Of a stretch of DNA of 64,000 nucleotides, positions 53,127 to 61,239 are shown one piece after another. Within the stretch, counting starts at the first letter, position 1. Every line of letters begins with the position of its first letter. Location of the stretch: contig CAZVME010000007.1 in NCBI GenBank assembly GCA_964628835.1, positions 5,636 through 69,635 on the forward strand, written 5' to 3'. This DNA comes from JAAGZL01 sp964628835 (GTDB lineage Bacteria > Pseudomonadota > Gammaproteobacteria > Chromatiales > Chromatiaceae). The translations under genes were made by a program, and so were the position numbers. The notes below the pieces were generated by a model. That model saw only the letters and a list, made by a program, of their open reading frames with translations, did not search any database and was not told where the DNA came from.

Positions 53127-53311
53127 TGCACAATCCTCCAGAATTTGATGTGTATTTGTTTGCTGTTTTTGATTGATCAGGATCTTAACCCAGCCGGGAT
53201 AAGAGCAGAAGTGGCTAGGGTGAATGGGGACGTTATTCTGAGAAGCAGTTATAATGTCAGTAATTTCCACAATCTTACCGCAATAGACTCCGATCTCTGG
53301 CCAAATCACCC

Positions 53312-54169
53312 ATGAATGCCCTGTATGACCTGCATACCCACTCCACCGCCTCCGACGGCACCCTGAGCCCAGGAGATCTGGTGGAGCGTGCACAGCGGGC
53401 AGGGGTGTCAGTACTGGCCCTGACCGATCATGACTCCACCGAGGGTATATCTGAGGCCAAGAGCGCTGCCTTGCGTCTAGGTATAGAGCTGGTTCCAGGT
53501 GTGGAGATATCAGTAACCTGGGAACCCTACATAATCCATGTGGTGGGGTTGGGCGTGGATACACGATGCGAGCAGCTACAGCAGGGGCTGTCGCAGCTTC
53601 GGGAGCAGCGGGAGGAGCGGGCCATTGAGATGGGTCGTCGCCTGGAAAAAGAGGGGATCAAAGACGCCTATGCCGGTGCCAAGGCATTCTCCAACGGGCG
53701 TCTCATCAGTCGCACTCATTTTGCCCGGTTTCTGGTGGATCGTGGTTATGTTTCTGATATGGCCAAGGTGTTTAAAAAGTACATAGTTAGCGGTAAGCCG
53801 GGCTATGTGCCAGGCCGTTGGGCCAGCCTGGAGCAGGTGCTCACCTGGATTCAGGCCGCAGGCGGGCAGTCGGTTATTGCCCACCCAGCAAGATACCCCT
53901 TTACTCGCACCAAACTGCGCCGTCTGTTAGAGGACTTTGTAGAGTTGGGCGGGGATGCAATAGAGGTGGTGTCCGGCAACTATACAAGGGATAATTGCCT
54001 GACTATGGCGCGGCATGCCATGGACTTTGAGCTTATGGGTTCGGTGGGATCAGATTTTCATGGCCCGGAACACTCCAGGATAGAGGTGGGCCGGATGCTG
54101 GATATCCCCGCAGGTGTAACCCCCATCTGGCACAACTGGAACCGACAAGATCAGGCGATCTCCTTCTAA
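53312..54169 (+). CDS. PHP-domain RNase AM-like protein (YciV)
   Basis: A 285-residue PHP phosphoesterase. Metal ligands are visible in YDLHTHSTASDGTLSP at the N-terminus, ALTDHDSTEG, VPGVEIS, and the late GSDFHGPE motif. Close relatives (YciV/Rnm) hydrolyse 3',5'-nucleoside bisphosphates and trim the 5' ends of ribosomal RNAs. It sits next to yciO and near yciI, as its relative does in Escherichia coli. There is no trp biosynthesis operon beside it here. Confidence 0.9.
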   Translation: MNALYDLHTHSTASDGTLSPGDLVERAQRAGVSVLALTDHDSTEGISEAKSAALRLGIELVPGVEISVTWEPYIIHVVGLGVDTRCEQLQQGLSQLREQREERAIEMGRRLEKEGIKDAYAGAKAFSNGRLISRTHFARFLVDRGYVSDMAKVFKKYIVSGKPGYVPGRWASLEQVLTWIQAAGGQSVIAHPARYPFTRTKLRRLLEDFVELGGDAIEVVSGNYTRDNCLTMARHAMDFELMGSVGSDFHGPEHSRIEVGRMLDIPAGVTPIWHNWNRQDQAISF

Positions 54170-54208
54170 CCTCATAATAATTAACCACAATTTTGGCATC
54201 TCCCCAAC

Positions 54209-54832
54209 ATGGCGCAGTATTTTCACATTCACCCGGACAACCCCCAGCAACGTCTTATTCATCAGGCGGTGGAGATCATACGCCGTGGCGGATTGGTTAT
54301 TTACCCTACGGATTCCAGCTACGCCCTGGGGTGCCAGATCGGCAACAAAGGGGCCATGGATCGCATTCGTCGTATCCGGCGTCTGGATGACAAGCATAAC
54401 TTCACCCTGGTGTGCCGTGATCTATCTGAGATTGCCACCTATGCCCGGGTGGATAATCAGCACTACCGTCTCTTGAAATCGCTCACCCCTGGTCCCTACA
54501 CCTTTATCCATAAGGCCACCAAACAGGTGCCGCGACGGCTGCAGAACGTAAAGCGCAAGACCATCGGCATCCGGGTTCCAGATAACGCCATCGTGCAACA
54601 CCTGCTGGATGAGTTGGGTGAGCCACTTATGAGCTCCACCCTGATCCTGCCGGGCGAAGAGCTGCCTATGACCGATCCGGATGAGATGCGGGATATCCTG
54701 GATCATGAGGTGGATGTGATCATTGATGGCGGGCACTGTGGCCTTGAGGCCACCACGGTACTGATCATGGAGCAAGAGCAGCCCTTTGTGGCCAGGAAGG
54801 GGAAGGGTGATGCCTCACTGTTCGAAGATTGA
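54209..54832 (+). CDS. yciO: YciO, Sua5/YrdC-family protein
   Basis: A 207-residue single-domain YrdC-like protein with GGLVIYPTDSSYALGCQ, a KHNFTLVCRDLSEIATYA segment, GPYTFIHKATKQVPRR and the IGIRVPDNAIVQHLL motif. The family includes the threonylcarbamoyl-AMP synthase TsaC; YciO is a related paralogue whose own role is less clear. The start at 54209 follows a weak ribosome site. It belongs to a run of plus-strand genes reaching rluB. Confidence 0.9.
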   Translation: MAQYFHIHPDNPQQRLIHQAVEIIRRGGLVIYPTDSSYALGCQIGNKGAMDRIRRIRRLDDKHNFTLVCRDLSEIATYARVDNQHYRLLKSLTPGPYTFIHKATKQVPRRLQNVKRKTIGIRVPDNAIVQHLLDELGEPLMSSTLILPGEELPMTDPDEMRDILDHEVDVIIDGGHCGLEATTVLIMEQEQPFVARKGKGDASLFED

Positions 54833-54877
54833 TGCATCTCTCCTGTCCTGACCTCATGGGAACTGTATAATCCACCG

Positions 54878-55561
54878 ATGGGTAACTTGGATATAGTTCA
54901 GAAGATTGCGGTGCTGATTCTGCCGGTGCTGTTTGCCATCACCGTGCATGAGGCCGCTCACGGCTGGATGGCCAATAAACTGGGTGACGGCACTGCCAGG
55001 ATGCTGGGTCGTATCACCCTGAATCCACTCAAGCATATAGATCCCTTGGGTACGCTTCTGTTGCCACTACTGATGTTTCTGTTTGCCGGATTTCTGTTTG
55101 GCTGGGCCAAACCGGTGCCGGTGGACTGGCGTAACCTGCGCAATCCCAAGCGGGATATGGGTTTCGTCGCCATGGCTGGACCAGGGATAAACCTGATTAT
55201 GGCCTTGATCTGGGCCCTGCTGGTAAAGTTTGGTGTCGAGATTATCGAGCTGTCCCAATGGATTGCGGTGCCACTGATCTACATGGGCAGCGCCGGTGTG
55301 CTGATCAATGTGGTGTTGATGGTGCTGAACCTGATGCCAATCCTGCCGCTGGATGGAGGCCGGGTCATGGCCTCACTGCTACCTCCTCGCTATGCAATCG
55401 GCTACTCACGTCTGGAGCCCTACGGTATGGTGCTGGTGATCCTGTTGCTGGTTACCGGCGTAATGGGACGGGTTATGTGGCCGCTGATCCAATTTATGAT
55501 CGAGATTCTTCCTGCCTCGGATGTGGTGTGGCAGGTGATAACAATACTGTTCGCAAGATAA
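54878..55561 (+). CDS. Site-2 protease-like M50 membrane metallopeptidase
   Basis: A 227-residue inner membrane protein with about five or six helices. The zinc site is HEAAH in TVHEAAHGWMANKLGD, and the second motif NLMPILPLDGGRV supplies the third metal ligand. Without PDZ domains it belongs to the short group 3 S2P family (FtsH-independent, near trpS and scpA in many proteobacteria). It probably cleaves transmembrane substrates, but none is known for this subgroup. Confidence 0.88.
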   Translation: MGNLDIVQKIAVLILPVLFAITVHEAAHGWMANKLGDGTARMLGRITLNPLKHIDPLGTLLLPLLMFLFAGFLFGWAKPVPVDWRNLRNPKRDMGFVAMAGPGINLIMALIWALLVKFGVEIIELSQWIAVPLIYMGSAGVLINVVLMVLNLMPILPLDGGRVMASLLPPRYAIGYSRLEPYGMVLVILLLVTGVMGRVMWPLIQFMIEILPASDVVWQVITILFAR

Positions 55562-55574
55562 GAGGAAAATATAG

Positions 55575-56792
55575 TTGAATACCGTTCCTTCACAACATGC
55601 TCGTGTCCTCTCCGGGATGCGTCCCACCGGGCGTCTGCACCTGGGGCACTACCATGGGGTCCTGAAAAACTGGATTGAACTCCAGCACGAGTATGACTGC
55701 TACTTTTTTGTAGCGGACTGGCACGCCCTCACCACCCACTATGATGATCCATCCATAATCCAGGAGAGTGTGTGGGAAATGGTTATCGACTGGCTGGCGG
55801 CCGGAGTAAATCATGGCGAGGCCAAGCTGTTTATTCAGTCCCTGGTGCCGGAGCATGCCGAGCTGCATCTGCTGCTCTCCATGATCACCCCCTTGGGCTG
55901 GCTGGAGCGGGTGCCAAGCTACAAGGATCAACAGGAGAAACTGAAGGAGCGGGATCTGGCCACCTACGGCTTCCTCGGCTACCCACTGCTCCAGGCTGCG
56001 GACATCCTGATCTACAAGGCAGGGATGGTGCCGGTGGGTGAGGATCAGGTGGCCCACGTGGAGTTGACTCGTGAGGTGGCGCGTCGATTCAATCACATAT
56101 ACGGTCGCGAGCCCGGGTTCGAACAGGCAGCGGAACAGGCGGTGAAGAAGATGGGCAAGAAGAACGCCAAACTCTTCAACCGTTACCGCAAGGCCTATCA
56201 GGAGCAAGGTGACCAGGAGGCGCTGGAGGCGGCGCGGGCCCTGCTGGAAGGGCAACAGAACATCGGTGTGGCAGATCGTGAACGCCTGTTTGGTTACCTG
56301 GAGGGTGGAGGTCGTCTGATCCTGTCCGAACCACAGCCACTGCTGACTCACGCCTCCAAGATGCCGGGGCTGGATGGGCAGAAGATGTCCAAGTCATACG
56401 GTAATACCATCGCCCTGCGCGATGAGCCAGAGGTGATTGAGAATGCCCTGCGCACCATGCCCACCGACACCAATCGGGTGCGGCGCAATGATCCGGGTGA
56501 TCCGCAGAAGTGTCCAGTGTGGCAGTTTCATCTGGTCTACTCTGATGACAGCACCAAGGAGTGGGTGCAGGAGGGGTGCCGTTCTGCCGGTATCGGCTGT
56601 GTGGATTGCAAGCAGCCAGTTATCAATGCGGTGTTACAGGAGCTAAAGCCGATTCAAGAACGGGCGCGTGAGTTTGAGGAGCAGCCGGAGCTGGTGCGCA
56701 GTATTATTGCCGAAGGGTGTGAAGAGGCCCGGGATCAGGCCCAAGAGACTATGGAAGAGGTGCGCCAGGCCATGAGTTTAAACTATCGATAG
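55575..56792 (+). CDS. trpS: Tryptophan-tRNA ligase
   Basis: A 405-residue class I synthetase. HLGH in GRLHLGHYHG and KMSKS in GQKMSKSYGN are the ATP-site motifs. At about residues 180-250 there is an extra charged helical insert of some 65 residues between the two motifs (AAEQAVKKMGKKNAKLFNRY), as in the longer TrpRS form of some gammaproteobacteria, compared with about 335 residues usual. The start is a TTG with AGAGGA upstream; no later start fits the conserved N-terminus. It is 13 bases after the protease gene. Confidence 0.94.
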   Translation: MNTVPSQHARVLSGMRPTGRLHLGHYHGVLKNWIELQHEYDCYFFVADWHALTTHYDDPSIIQESVWEMVIDWLAAGVNHGEAKLFIQSLVPEHAELHLLLSMITPLGWLERVPSYKDQQEKLKERDLATYGFLGYPLLQAADILIYKAGMVPVGEDQVAHVELTREVARRFNHIYGREPGFEQAAEQAVKKMGKKNAKLFNRYRKAYQEQGDQEALEAARALLEGQQNIGVADRERLFGYLEGGGRLILSEPQPLLTHASKMPGLDGQKMSKSYGNTIALRDEPEVIENALRTMPTDTNRVRRNDPGDPQKCPVWQFHLVYSDDSTKEWVQEGCRSAGIGCVDCKQPVINAVLQELKPIQERAREFEEQPELVRSIIAEGCEEARDQAQETMEEVRQAMSLNYR

Positions 56793-56814
56793 AACCCACA
56801 GGCGATTGAACTGA

Positions 56815-57639
56815 ATGAGTTCCGGCGACGAGACCGTACAAGAGCACCATCCTGGAGAGCAGGAGGAGATGCCCTTTGCCGTAGTGCAAGGTTCACCCTG
56901 GACCACACTGCCCAAGGATCTCTATATCCCACCCGATGCCCTTGAGGTATTTCTTGACGCATTTGAGGGGCCGTTGGACCTGCTGATCTATCTGATCAAA
57001 CGTCAGAATCTGGATATTCTGGACATCCCCATAGCCAAAATTACCGCCCAGTACATGGAGTACGTGGACCTGATGAAAGAGTTGCGGCTGGAATTGGCCG
57101 CCGAGTATCTGGTGATGGCTGCCATGCTGGCGGAGATCAAATCGCGCATGCTGTTGCCGCGCCAGGAAGAGGTGGAAGGGGAAGAGGATGACCCCAGGGC
57201 CGAGTTGATCCGGCGGCTGCAGGAGTATGAGAGATACAAACAGGCGGCGGAAGATCTGGACGGGCTGCCCAGATTGGGTCGGGACAAGTTCCAGGCCGAG
57301 GCCCAGATGCAACACAAGACGGTGGAGCAGAAGCTGCCGGATGTGGAGTTGCGAGAGATGTTGCTGGCGTTGCGAGATGTAATGCATCGGGCAGATATGT
57401 TCACCCGCCACCATGTGCAGATGGAGCCACTCTCGGTGCGTGAACGTATGTCGCTGGTTCTGGCGGCGCTAAATAGTGAGACATTTACCGATTTTGCCGA
57501 CCTGTTCGAGGTAAATGAGGGTAGGTTGGGTGTGGTTGTGACCCTGTTGGCCGTACTTGAGTTGATCAAGGATAGCCTGATTGTACTGGTTCAGGCCGAC
57601 TCTTTTGGACCCATTCATGTGAAGGCTGTATCCGACTAA
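56815..57639 (+). CDS. scpA: Segregation and condensation protein A
   Basis: A 274-residue kleisin. The N-terminal FEGPLDLLIYLIKRQNLDILDIPIAKIT motif binds the SMC coiled coil, EYLVMAAMLAEIKSRMLLP follows, and a C-terminal winged helix (about 215-270) contacts the SMC head. ScpA bridges SMC heads with ScpB. The N-terminus carries an extra 40-residue acidic stretch. scpB follows 49 bases later. Confidence 0.94.
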   Translation: MSSGDETVQEHHPGEQEEMPFAVVQGSPWTTLPKDLYIPPDALEVFLDAFEGPLDLLIYLIKRQNLDILDIPIAKITAQYMEYVDLMKELRLELAAEYLVMAAMLAEIKSRMLLPRQEEVEGEEDDPRAELIRRLQEYERYKQAAEDLDGLPRLGRDKFQAEAQMQHKTVEQKLPDVELREMLLALRDVMHRADMFTRHHVQMEPLSVRERMSLVLAALNSETFTDFADLFEVNEGRLGVVVTLLAVLELIKDSLIVLVQADSFGPIHVKAVSD

Positions 57640-57688
57640 ACGTTACAGAGTCAGATCGGTTGTAACAAACATTGCAAGGAAAACTAAC

Positions 57689-58459
57689 TTGGCGGATATA
57701 AAGATAAAGCAGATCATTGAAGCTGCTCTTATGGCGGCAGGTAGACCCCTCACCCTGGACCGAATGCTGGAGCTGTTTCTGGAAGATGAGAGGCCAGAGC
57801 GTAGCGCCATGCGTGAAGCCATAGAGGAACTGCGTGAAGAGTATGCCGACAGATCCGTAGAGCTGCTGGAGACCGGCGCCGGGTTTCGTATCAATGTGAA
57901 ATCTGAGTATGCCACCTGGGTATCCCGTCTGTGGGAAGAACGCCCGCCCAAGTACTCACGCGCCATGCTGGAGACCCTATCCCTGATCGCCTACCGCCAG
58001 CCTATCACCCGCGGCGAGATCGAAGATGTGCGCGGCGTGAGTGTCAGCAGCAGCATCGTCAAGACCCTGATGGAGCGCAACTGGGTCCGAGAGGTGGGAC
58101 ACCGGGATGTGCCAGGTAGACCGGCGCTGCTGGCAACCACCAAAGAGTTCCTTAACTATTTTGGTCTCAAGACCCTGAATGATCTGCCCACCTTGGCTGA
58201 GATTAAGGATATGGACTCCATCAACTGTGAACTGGATCTGGGTGAACCGGACGGACCGCCTGAGGAACCGAACGAGAAACCGGATGGAGGGGAGAGTGCG
58301 AGTTCGGCTGAGATCATTGCCCTGGATGTCACCGGAGAGTCAGTTGCCGCCGTTGCCGAAGAGTCTGACACCGTTGCCGAAGAGTCTGACACCGTTGCCG
58401 AAGAGTCTGACACCGTTCCACCAGAATCCATAGAGCAGAGTGAATCTGAACATGAGTGA
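57689..58459 (+). CDS. scpB: Segregation and condensation protein B
   Basis: A 256-residue ScpB with two winged-helix domains (about residues 1-160), marked by IIEAALMAAGRPLT, SRAMLETLSLIAYRQPITRGEIE and GRPALLATTKEFLNYFGLK. The last 85 residues form an acidic tail containing three identical 21-base repeats (58352-58414) that encode VAEESDT. The start is TTG with AAGGA eight bases upstream. Its TGA overlaps the rluB start. It works with ScpA and SMC. Confidence 0.93.
   Translation: MADIKIKQIIEAALMAAGRPLTLDRMLELFLEDERPERSAMREAIEELREEYADRSVELLETGAGFRINVKSEYATWVSRLWEERPPKYSRAMLETLSLIAYRQPITRGEIEDVRGVSVSSSIVKTLMERNWVREVGHRDVPGRPALLATTKEFLNYFGLKTLNDLPTLAEIKDMDSINCELDLGEPDGPPEEPNEKPDGGESASSAEIIALDVTGESVAAVAEESDTVAEESDTVAEESDTVPPESIEQSESEHE
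58352..58414 (+). repeat. Three perfect 21-base tandem repeats in scpB tail
   Basis: Copies at 58352-58372, 58373-58393 and 58394-58414 are identical and keep the reading frame. They encode three VAEESDT units in the disordered acidic tail, so copy number can change without breaking the protein. Confidence 0.95.
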
Positions 58460-59306
58460 TGCTATTCCACAGGGTGAGCGCCTGCAAAAGGTATTGGCCA
58501 ATGCTGGCTTTGGTTCCAGGCGGGAGATAGAGGGCTGGATCAAGGAGGGACGGGTAAAGATAAACGGGAAGCTGGCAAAGCTTGGAGATCGGGTCGTAGG
58601 AGATGATCTGGTTCAGGTGGGTAACCGCCGTGTCCGCATAGACCGCATCAGTGAAATCGAAAGACGGATAATCGTATATAACAAACCGGAAGGTGAAGTG
58701 GTCACCAGGCACGACCCTGAAGGGCGTCCCACGGCGTTTCACCGTCTCCCCAAGCTCAAGAGTTCCGGGCGCTGGATTGCGGTGGGAAGGTTGGATATCA
58801 ACAGCAGTGGGCTGATGCTGTTCACCACCGATGGTGAACTGGCCAACCGCCTGATGCATCCGTCCAAGGCAGTAGAGCGGGAGTATGCGGTCCGGGTGCT
58901 GGGAGCGATCACCCAGGAGATGCTGGAGACCCTGGTGAACGGGGTGGAACTGGAGGATGGCCCGGCCCGATTTGAGGACGTAGTAGAGTCCGGTGGTGAG
59001 GGTGCAAATCGTTGGTTCCACGTAGTCATTATGGAAGGTCGCAATCGTGAGGTTCGCCGCATGTGGGAGGCAGTGGGCGCCAAGGTCAATCGACTCAAAC
59101 GTGTGAGATATGGTCCAGTAATGCTGGGTGATCGTCTGCATGTGGGGAAATGCCGGGACCTGGACCGGAAAGAGATGACTGAGATACTGGGCATGGTCGG
59201 CCTTGAACAGGAAAAAACTGGATCGCAAAAGTCGAGTGACCACAGGCAGCAGCGCCCCACAACTGGGAAGTCCGCAAAACAGAAGGGCAGGAAACGGCGT
59301 CATTGA
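58452..59306 (+). CDS. rluB: Ribosomal large subunit pseudouridine synthase RluB
   Basis: A 284-residue RsuA/RluB-family pseudouridine synthase. An S4 domain (LQKVLANAGFGSRREIEGWIKEGRV) precedes the catalytic core with the active Asp in GRLDINSSGLMLFTTDGELA; the later motif GRNREVRRMWEAVG is typical of the family. The C-terminal 40 residues are basic and Gln/Lys-rich. RluB modifies U2605 of 23S rRNA in E. coli. The ATG at 58452 overlaps the scpB stop; a GTG at 58440 is an alternative. Confidence 0.93.
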   Translation: MSDAIPQGERLQKVLANAGFGSRREIEGWIKEGRVKINGKLAKLGDRVVGDDLVQVGNRRVRIDRISEIERRIIVYNKPEGEVVTRHDPEGRPTAFHRLPKLKSSGRWIAVGRLDINSSGLMLFTTDGELANRLMHPSKAVEREYAVRVLGAITQEMLETLVNGVELEDGPARFEDVVESGGEGANRWFHVVIMEGRNREVRRMWEAVGAKVNRLKRVRYGPVMLGDRLHVGKCRDLDRKEMTEILGMVGLEQEKTGSQKSSDHRQQRPTTGKSAKQKGRKRRH

Positions 59307-59992
59307 CCCCTTTCAATCCGAGTCGCCAGCAACTACTCCAGGTGTTCCAGCTTCTACTGGATAGCTATGGAAAACAGGGGTGGTGGCCTGGAGATTCCCC
59401 CTTTGAGATCATGGTGGGCGCAATTCTCACCCAGAACACCACATGGTCAAATGTGGAAACCGCCATCACCAATTTGAAACAGGCCAAGGTGTTGGCGCTG
59501 GATCCCATGTTGCGAATCAGCAGAGAAGAGTTGGCCGAGCTGATTCGTCCCTCTGGCTACTTCAATGTCAAATCCCAGCGTCTAAAAAGCTACTGCCGGT
59601 TCATGCAAGATAACGGAGGTGAGGTTGGGCTAATGGAGCAGCCAACGGTGGAGCTCAGACGGGCACTGCTCTCGGTGAATGGGATTGGTCCCGAGACTGC
59701 GGATGACATGCTGTTATATGCCTATGAACGACCGGTTTTTGTGATTGATGCCTACACCAGACGTATCTTTACCCGGCTTGGCTTTATGTCAGGAGATGAG
59801 TCATACGAAGTGTTGCGAAGGGGTTTTGAAACTGGCCTGGGGGAGGGCGTTCAGCTCTATAATGAATTTCATGCACTGATAGTGCGCCATGCAAAAGAGG
59901 CGTGCAAAATCAAACCACACTGCGAGCAATGTGGTCTGGTAGGGATATGTTCCTTGGGTGGTAGCCGTCAAGGAACTCTCCCTGACAGTTAG
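59303..59992 (+). CDS. Endonuclease III-like DNA glycosylase, probably monofunctional
   Basis: A 229-residue HhH-GPD protein with an FeS cluster at its end (Cys-x6-Cys-x2-Cys-x5-Cys in CKIKPHCEQCGLVGIC). The hairpin reads LLSVNGIGPETADDMLLYA, and the catalytic Asp is in VFVIDAYTRR. The Lys of classical endonuclease III (in GVGRKTA) is replaced by Glu, so I expect a glycosylase without AP-lyase activity, closer to the 3-methyladenine or related groups. The start is a TTG overlapping the rluB stop (TTGA). Confidence 0.85.
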   Translation: MTPFNPSRQQLLQVFQLLLDSYGKQGWWPGDSPFEIMVGAILTQNTTWSNVETAITNLKQAKVLALDPMLRISREELAELIRPSGYFNVKSQRLKSYCRFMQDNGGEVGLMEQPTVELRRALLSVNGIGPETADDMLLYAYERPVFVIDAYTRRIFTRLGFMSGDESYEVLRRGFETGLGEGVQLYNEFHALIVRHAKEACKIKPHCEQCGLVGICSLGGSRQGTLPDS

Positions 59993-60021
59993 AGCCAGCT
60001 AACATAAATCGAATAGGCCAT

Positions 60022-60121
60022 GTTGCGCCTGAAAAAGCGTCAACCAAGGCGCGAGAAGAGTAGTTTGGTTACTTACAAATGACATACGAGCAACGATGAG
60101 CGGCGCTTTTTCAGGCGCAAC
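60022..60121. mobile_element. 100-bp element with 18-base perfect terminal inverted repeats
   Basis: 60022-60039 (GTTGCGCCTGAAAAAGCG) and 60104-60121 are perfect inverted copies. The 64-base interior has no coding potential and no strong internal pairing. The element lies 30 bases past the endonuclease III-like gene. No target duplication is visible at its edges. It looks like a MITE or REP-type repeat. Confidence 0.7.
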
Positions 60122-60126
60122 CTAAA

Positions 60127-60224
60127 GACTGCGGCTATTTTTCACCTAGCTGCGTTATCATTTTCTCATGTAGGGTCACTACAATTCACTCACTCTTGCC
60201 GGGTGAAAATAATCCCCGCAGAGT
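60127..60224. repeat. 98-bp imperfect inverted-repeat element
   Basis: Five bases after the preceding element, a 20-base left arm (60127-60146, GACTGCGG...TTTTTCACC) pairs imperfectly with a right arm at 60202-60224 (GGTGAAAATAATCCCCGCAGAGTC-like). Both arms share CTGCGG and TTTTCACC blocks with small insertions between. It is noncoding and probably a separate repeat family. Confidence 0.55.
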
Positions 60225-60257
60225 CAATTGGATTGGTGTTAACAGGCCCTAGATGCG

Positions 60258-60461
60258 TCAGATCATCAATACGTTTGCAGCATGCAGACCCTTGGGACCT
60301 TCGCTGACGTCGAATTGAACCTTCTGACCTTCTTTAACGGTCTTATACCCCTCCATCTCGATGGCGGAAAAGTGGACAAAAACATCCTGTTCTCCATCAT
60401 CTGGGGTGACAAATCCATAACCTTTTGCGTTATTGAACCACTTCACTATACCTGTAGCCAT
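60258..60461 (-). CDS. Cold-shock-domain protein
   Basis: A 67-residue CspA-family protein, MATGIVKWFNNAKGYGFVTPDDGEQDVFVHFSAI and so on, with RNP1 (KGYGFV) and RNP2 (VFVHF) nucleic-acid binding motifs. It binds single-stranded RNA or DNA and may act as an RNA chaperone. A strong AAGGAGGAG site lies ten bases upstream on the minus strand. The name CspD or CspA cannot be fixed from sequence; the fold is certain. Confidence 0.95.
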   Translation of the reverse strand: MATGIVKWFNNAKGYGFVTPDDGEQDVFVHFSAIEMEGYKTVKEGQKVQFDVSEGPKGLHAANVLMI

Positions 60462-60864
60462 CTAAACAACTCCTCCTTACAACAAACAAACGAACTAAAT
60501 CACGATCTAATTTTTATGGTGTTTTTATTATTTATCCGGAACCCGTCCAGTCCACCTTGAATCCTTCTGAAACAGACAATTTAGTATGTAATTAATTGCA
60601 GATGATAACCACACAGTATAGCCATCAGGTAAAAATGGTCAAATCGGTGTGAAATTTTGGAAACAGCGATCCTATTTTACCTGTAAAATATATTGGATGA
60701 ACATTGCCGGTGATATTAATTAACCAGGAAATGTAGATATATTAAATATCTTGTATATCATAAAACTAATGCATATTACTTAATGCATTTTATTATTACA
60801 TAAACCGTTGCTTATTTGTGATAAGCCCAGCTAATTTTTTCTAATTTCAGCTAAAATCGAAGAT
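60462..60864. other. 403-base AT-rich region between cspA-like and clpS genes
   Basis: This divergent intergenic region is very AT-rich and holds no gene. It should contain the cold-shock leader and promoter on the minus strand and the clpS promoter on the plus strand. Many TTAAT and TATTA runs make individual -10 boxes impossible to choose. Confidence 0.5.
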
Positions 60865-61185
60865 ATGTCAGAACAAAGAGATAATGAACGTGATGGTGGC
60901 CTGGCAGTTCAGGAACTAAAGCCTGAGTTGAAGCCTCCAAACATGTATAAGGTAGTCTTGCTAAACGATGACTACACGCCAATGGATTTTGTAGTTGAGA
61001 TACTGGAAGCCTTTTTCAGAATGCAAAGGGAGCAGGCGACGCGGGTGATGATGAGTGTTCACAGCAAGGGAGTTGGTGTTTGTGGAGTTTTCACCAGAGA
61101 TATTGCAGAAACCAAGGTTTCACAGGTGAATGAATTTTCAAGAAATAATCACCATCCACTGTTATGTGCCATGGAAGAGAACTAG
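60865..61185 (+). CDS. clpS: ATP-dependent Clp protease adaptor ClpS
   Basis: A 106-residue adaptor. The conserved core is PPNMYKVVLLNDDYTPMDFVVEIL followed by VHSKGVGVCGVFTRDIAETKV, with the N-degron pocket residues (Asn-Asp, His and Met region) intact. ClpS hands proteins with destabilising N-terminal residues to ClpA. It is 54 bases upstream of clpA in the same direction. Confidence 0.96.
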   Translation: MSEQRDNERDGGLAVQELKPELKPPNMYKVVLLNDDYTPMDFVVEILEAFFRMQREQATRVMMSVHSKGVGVCGVFTRDIAETKVSQVNEFSRNNHHPLLCAMEEN

Positions 61186-61239
61186 CTTTTCGCAGGTATT
61201 TGTCCTATTCAAAGTAGTAGGCTAGGAAGTTGATTAACG

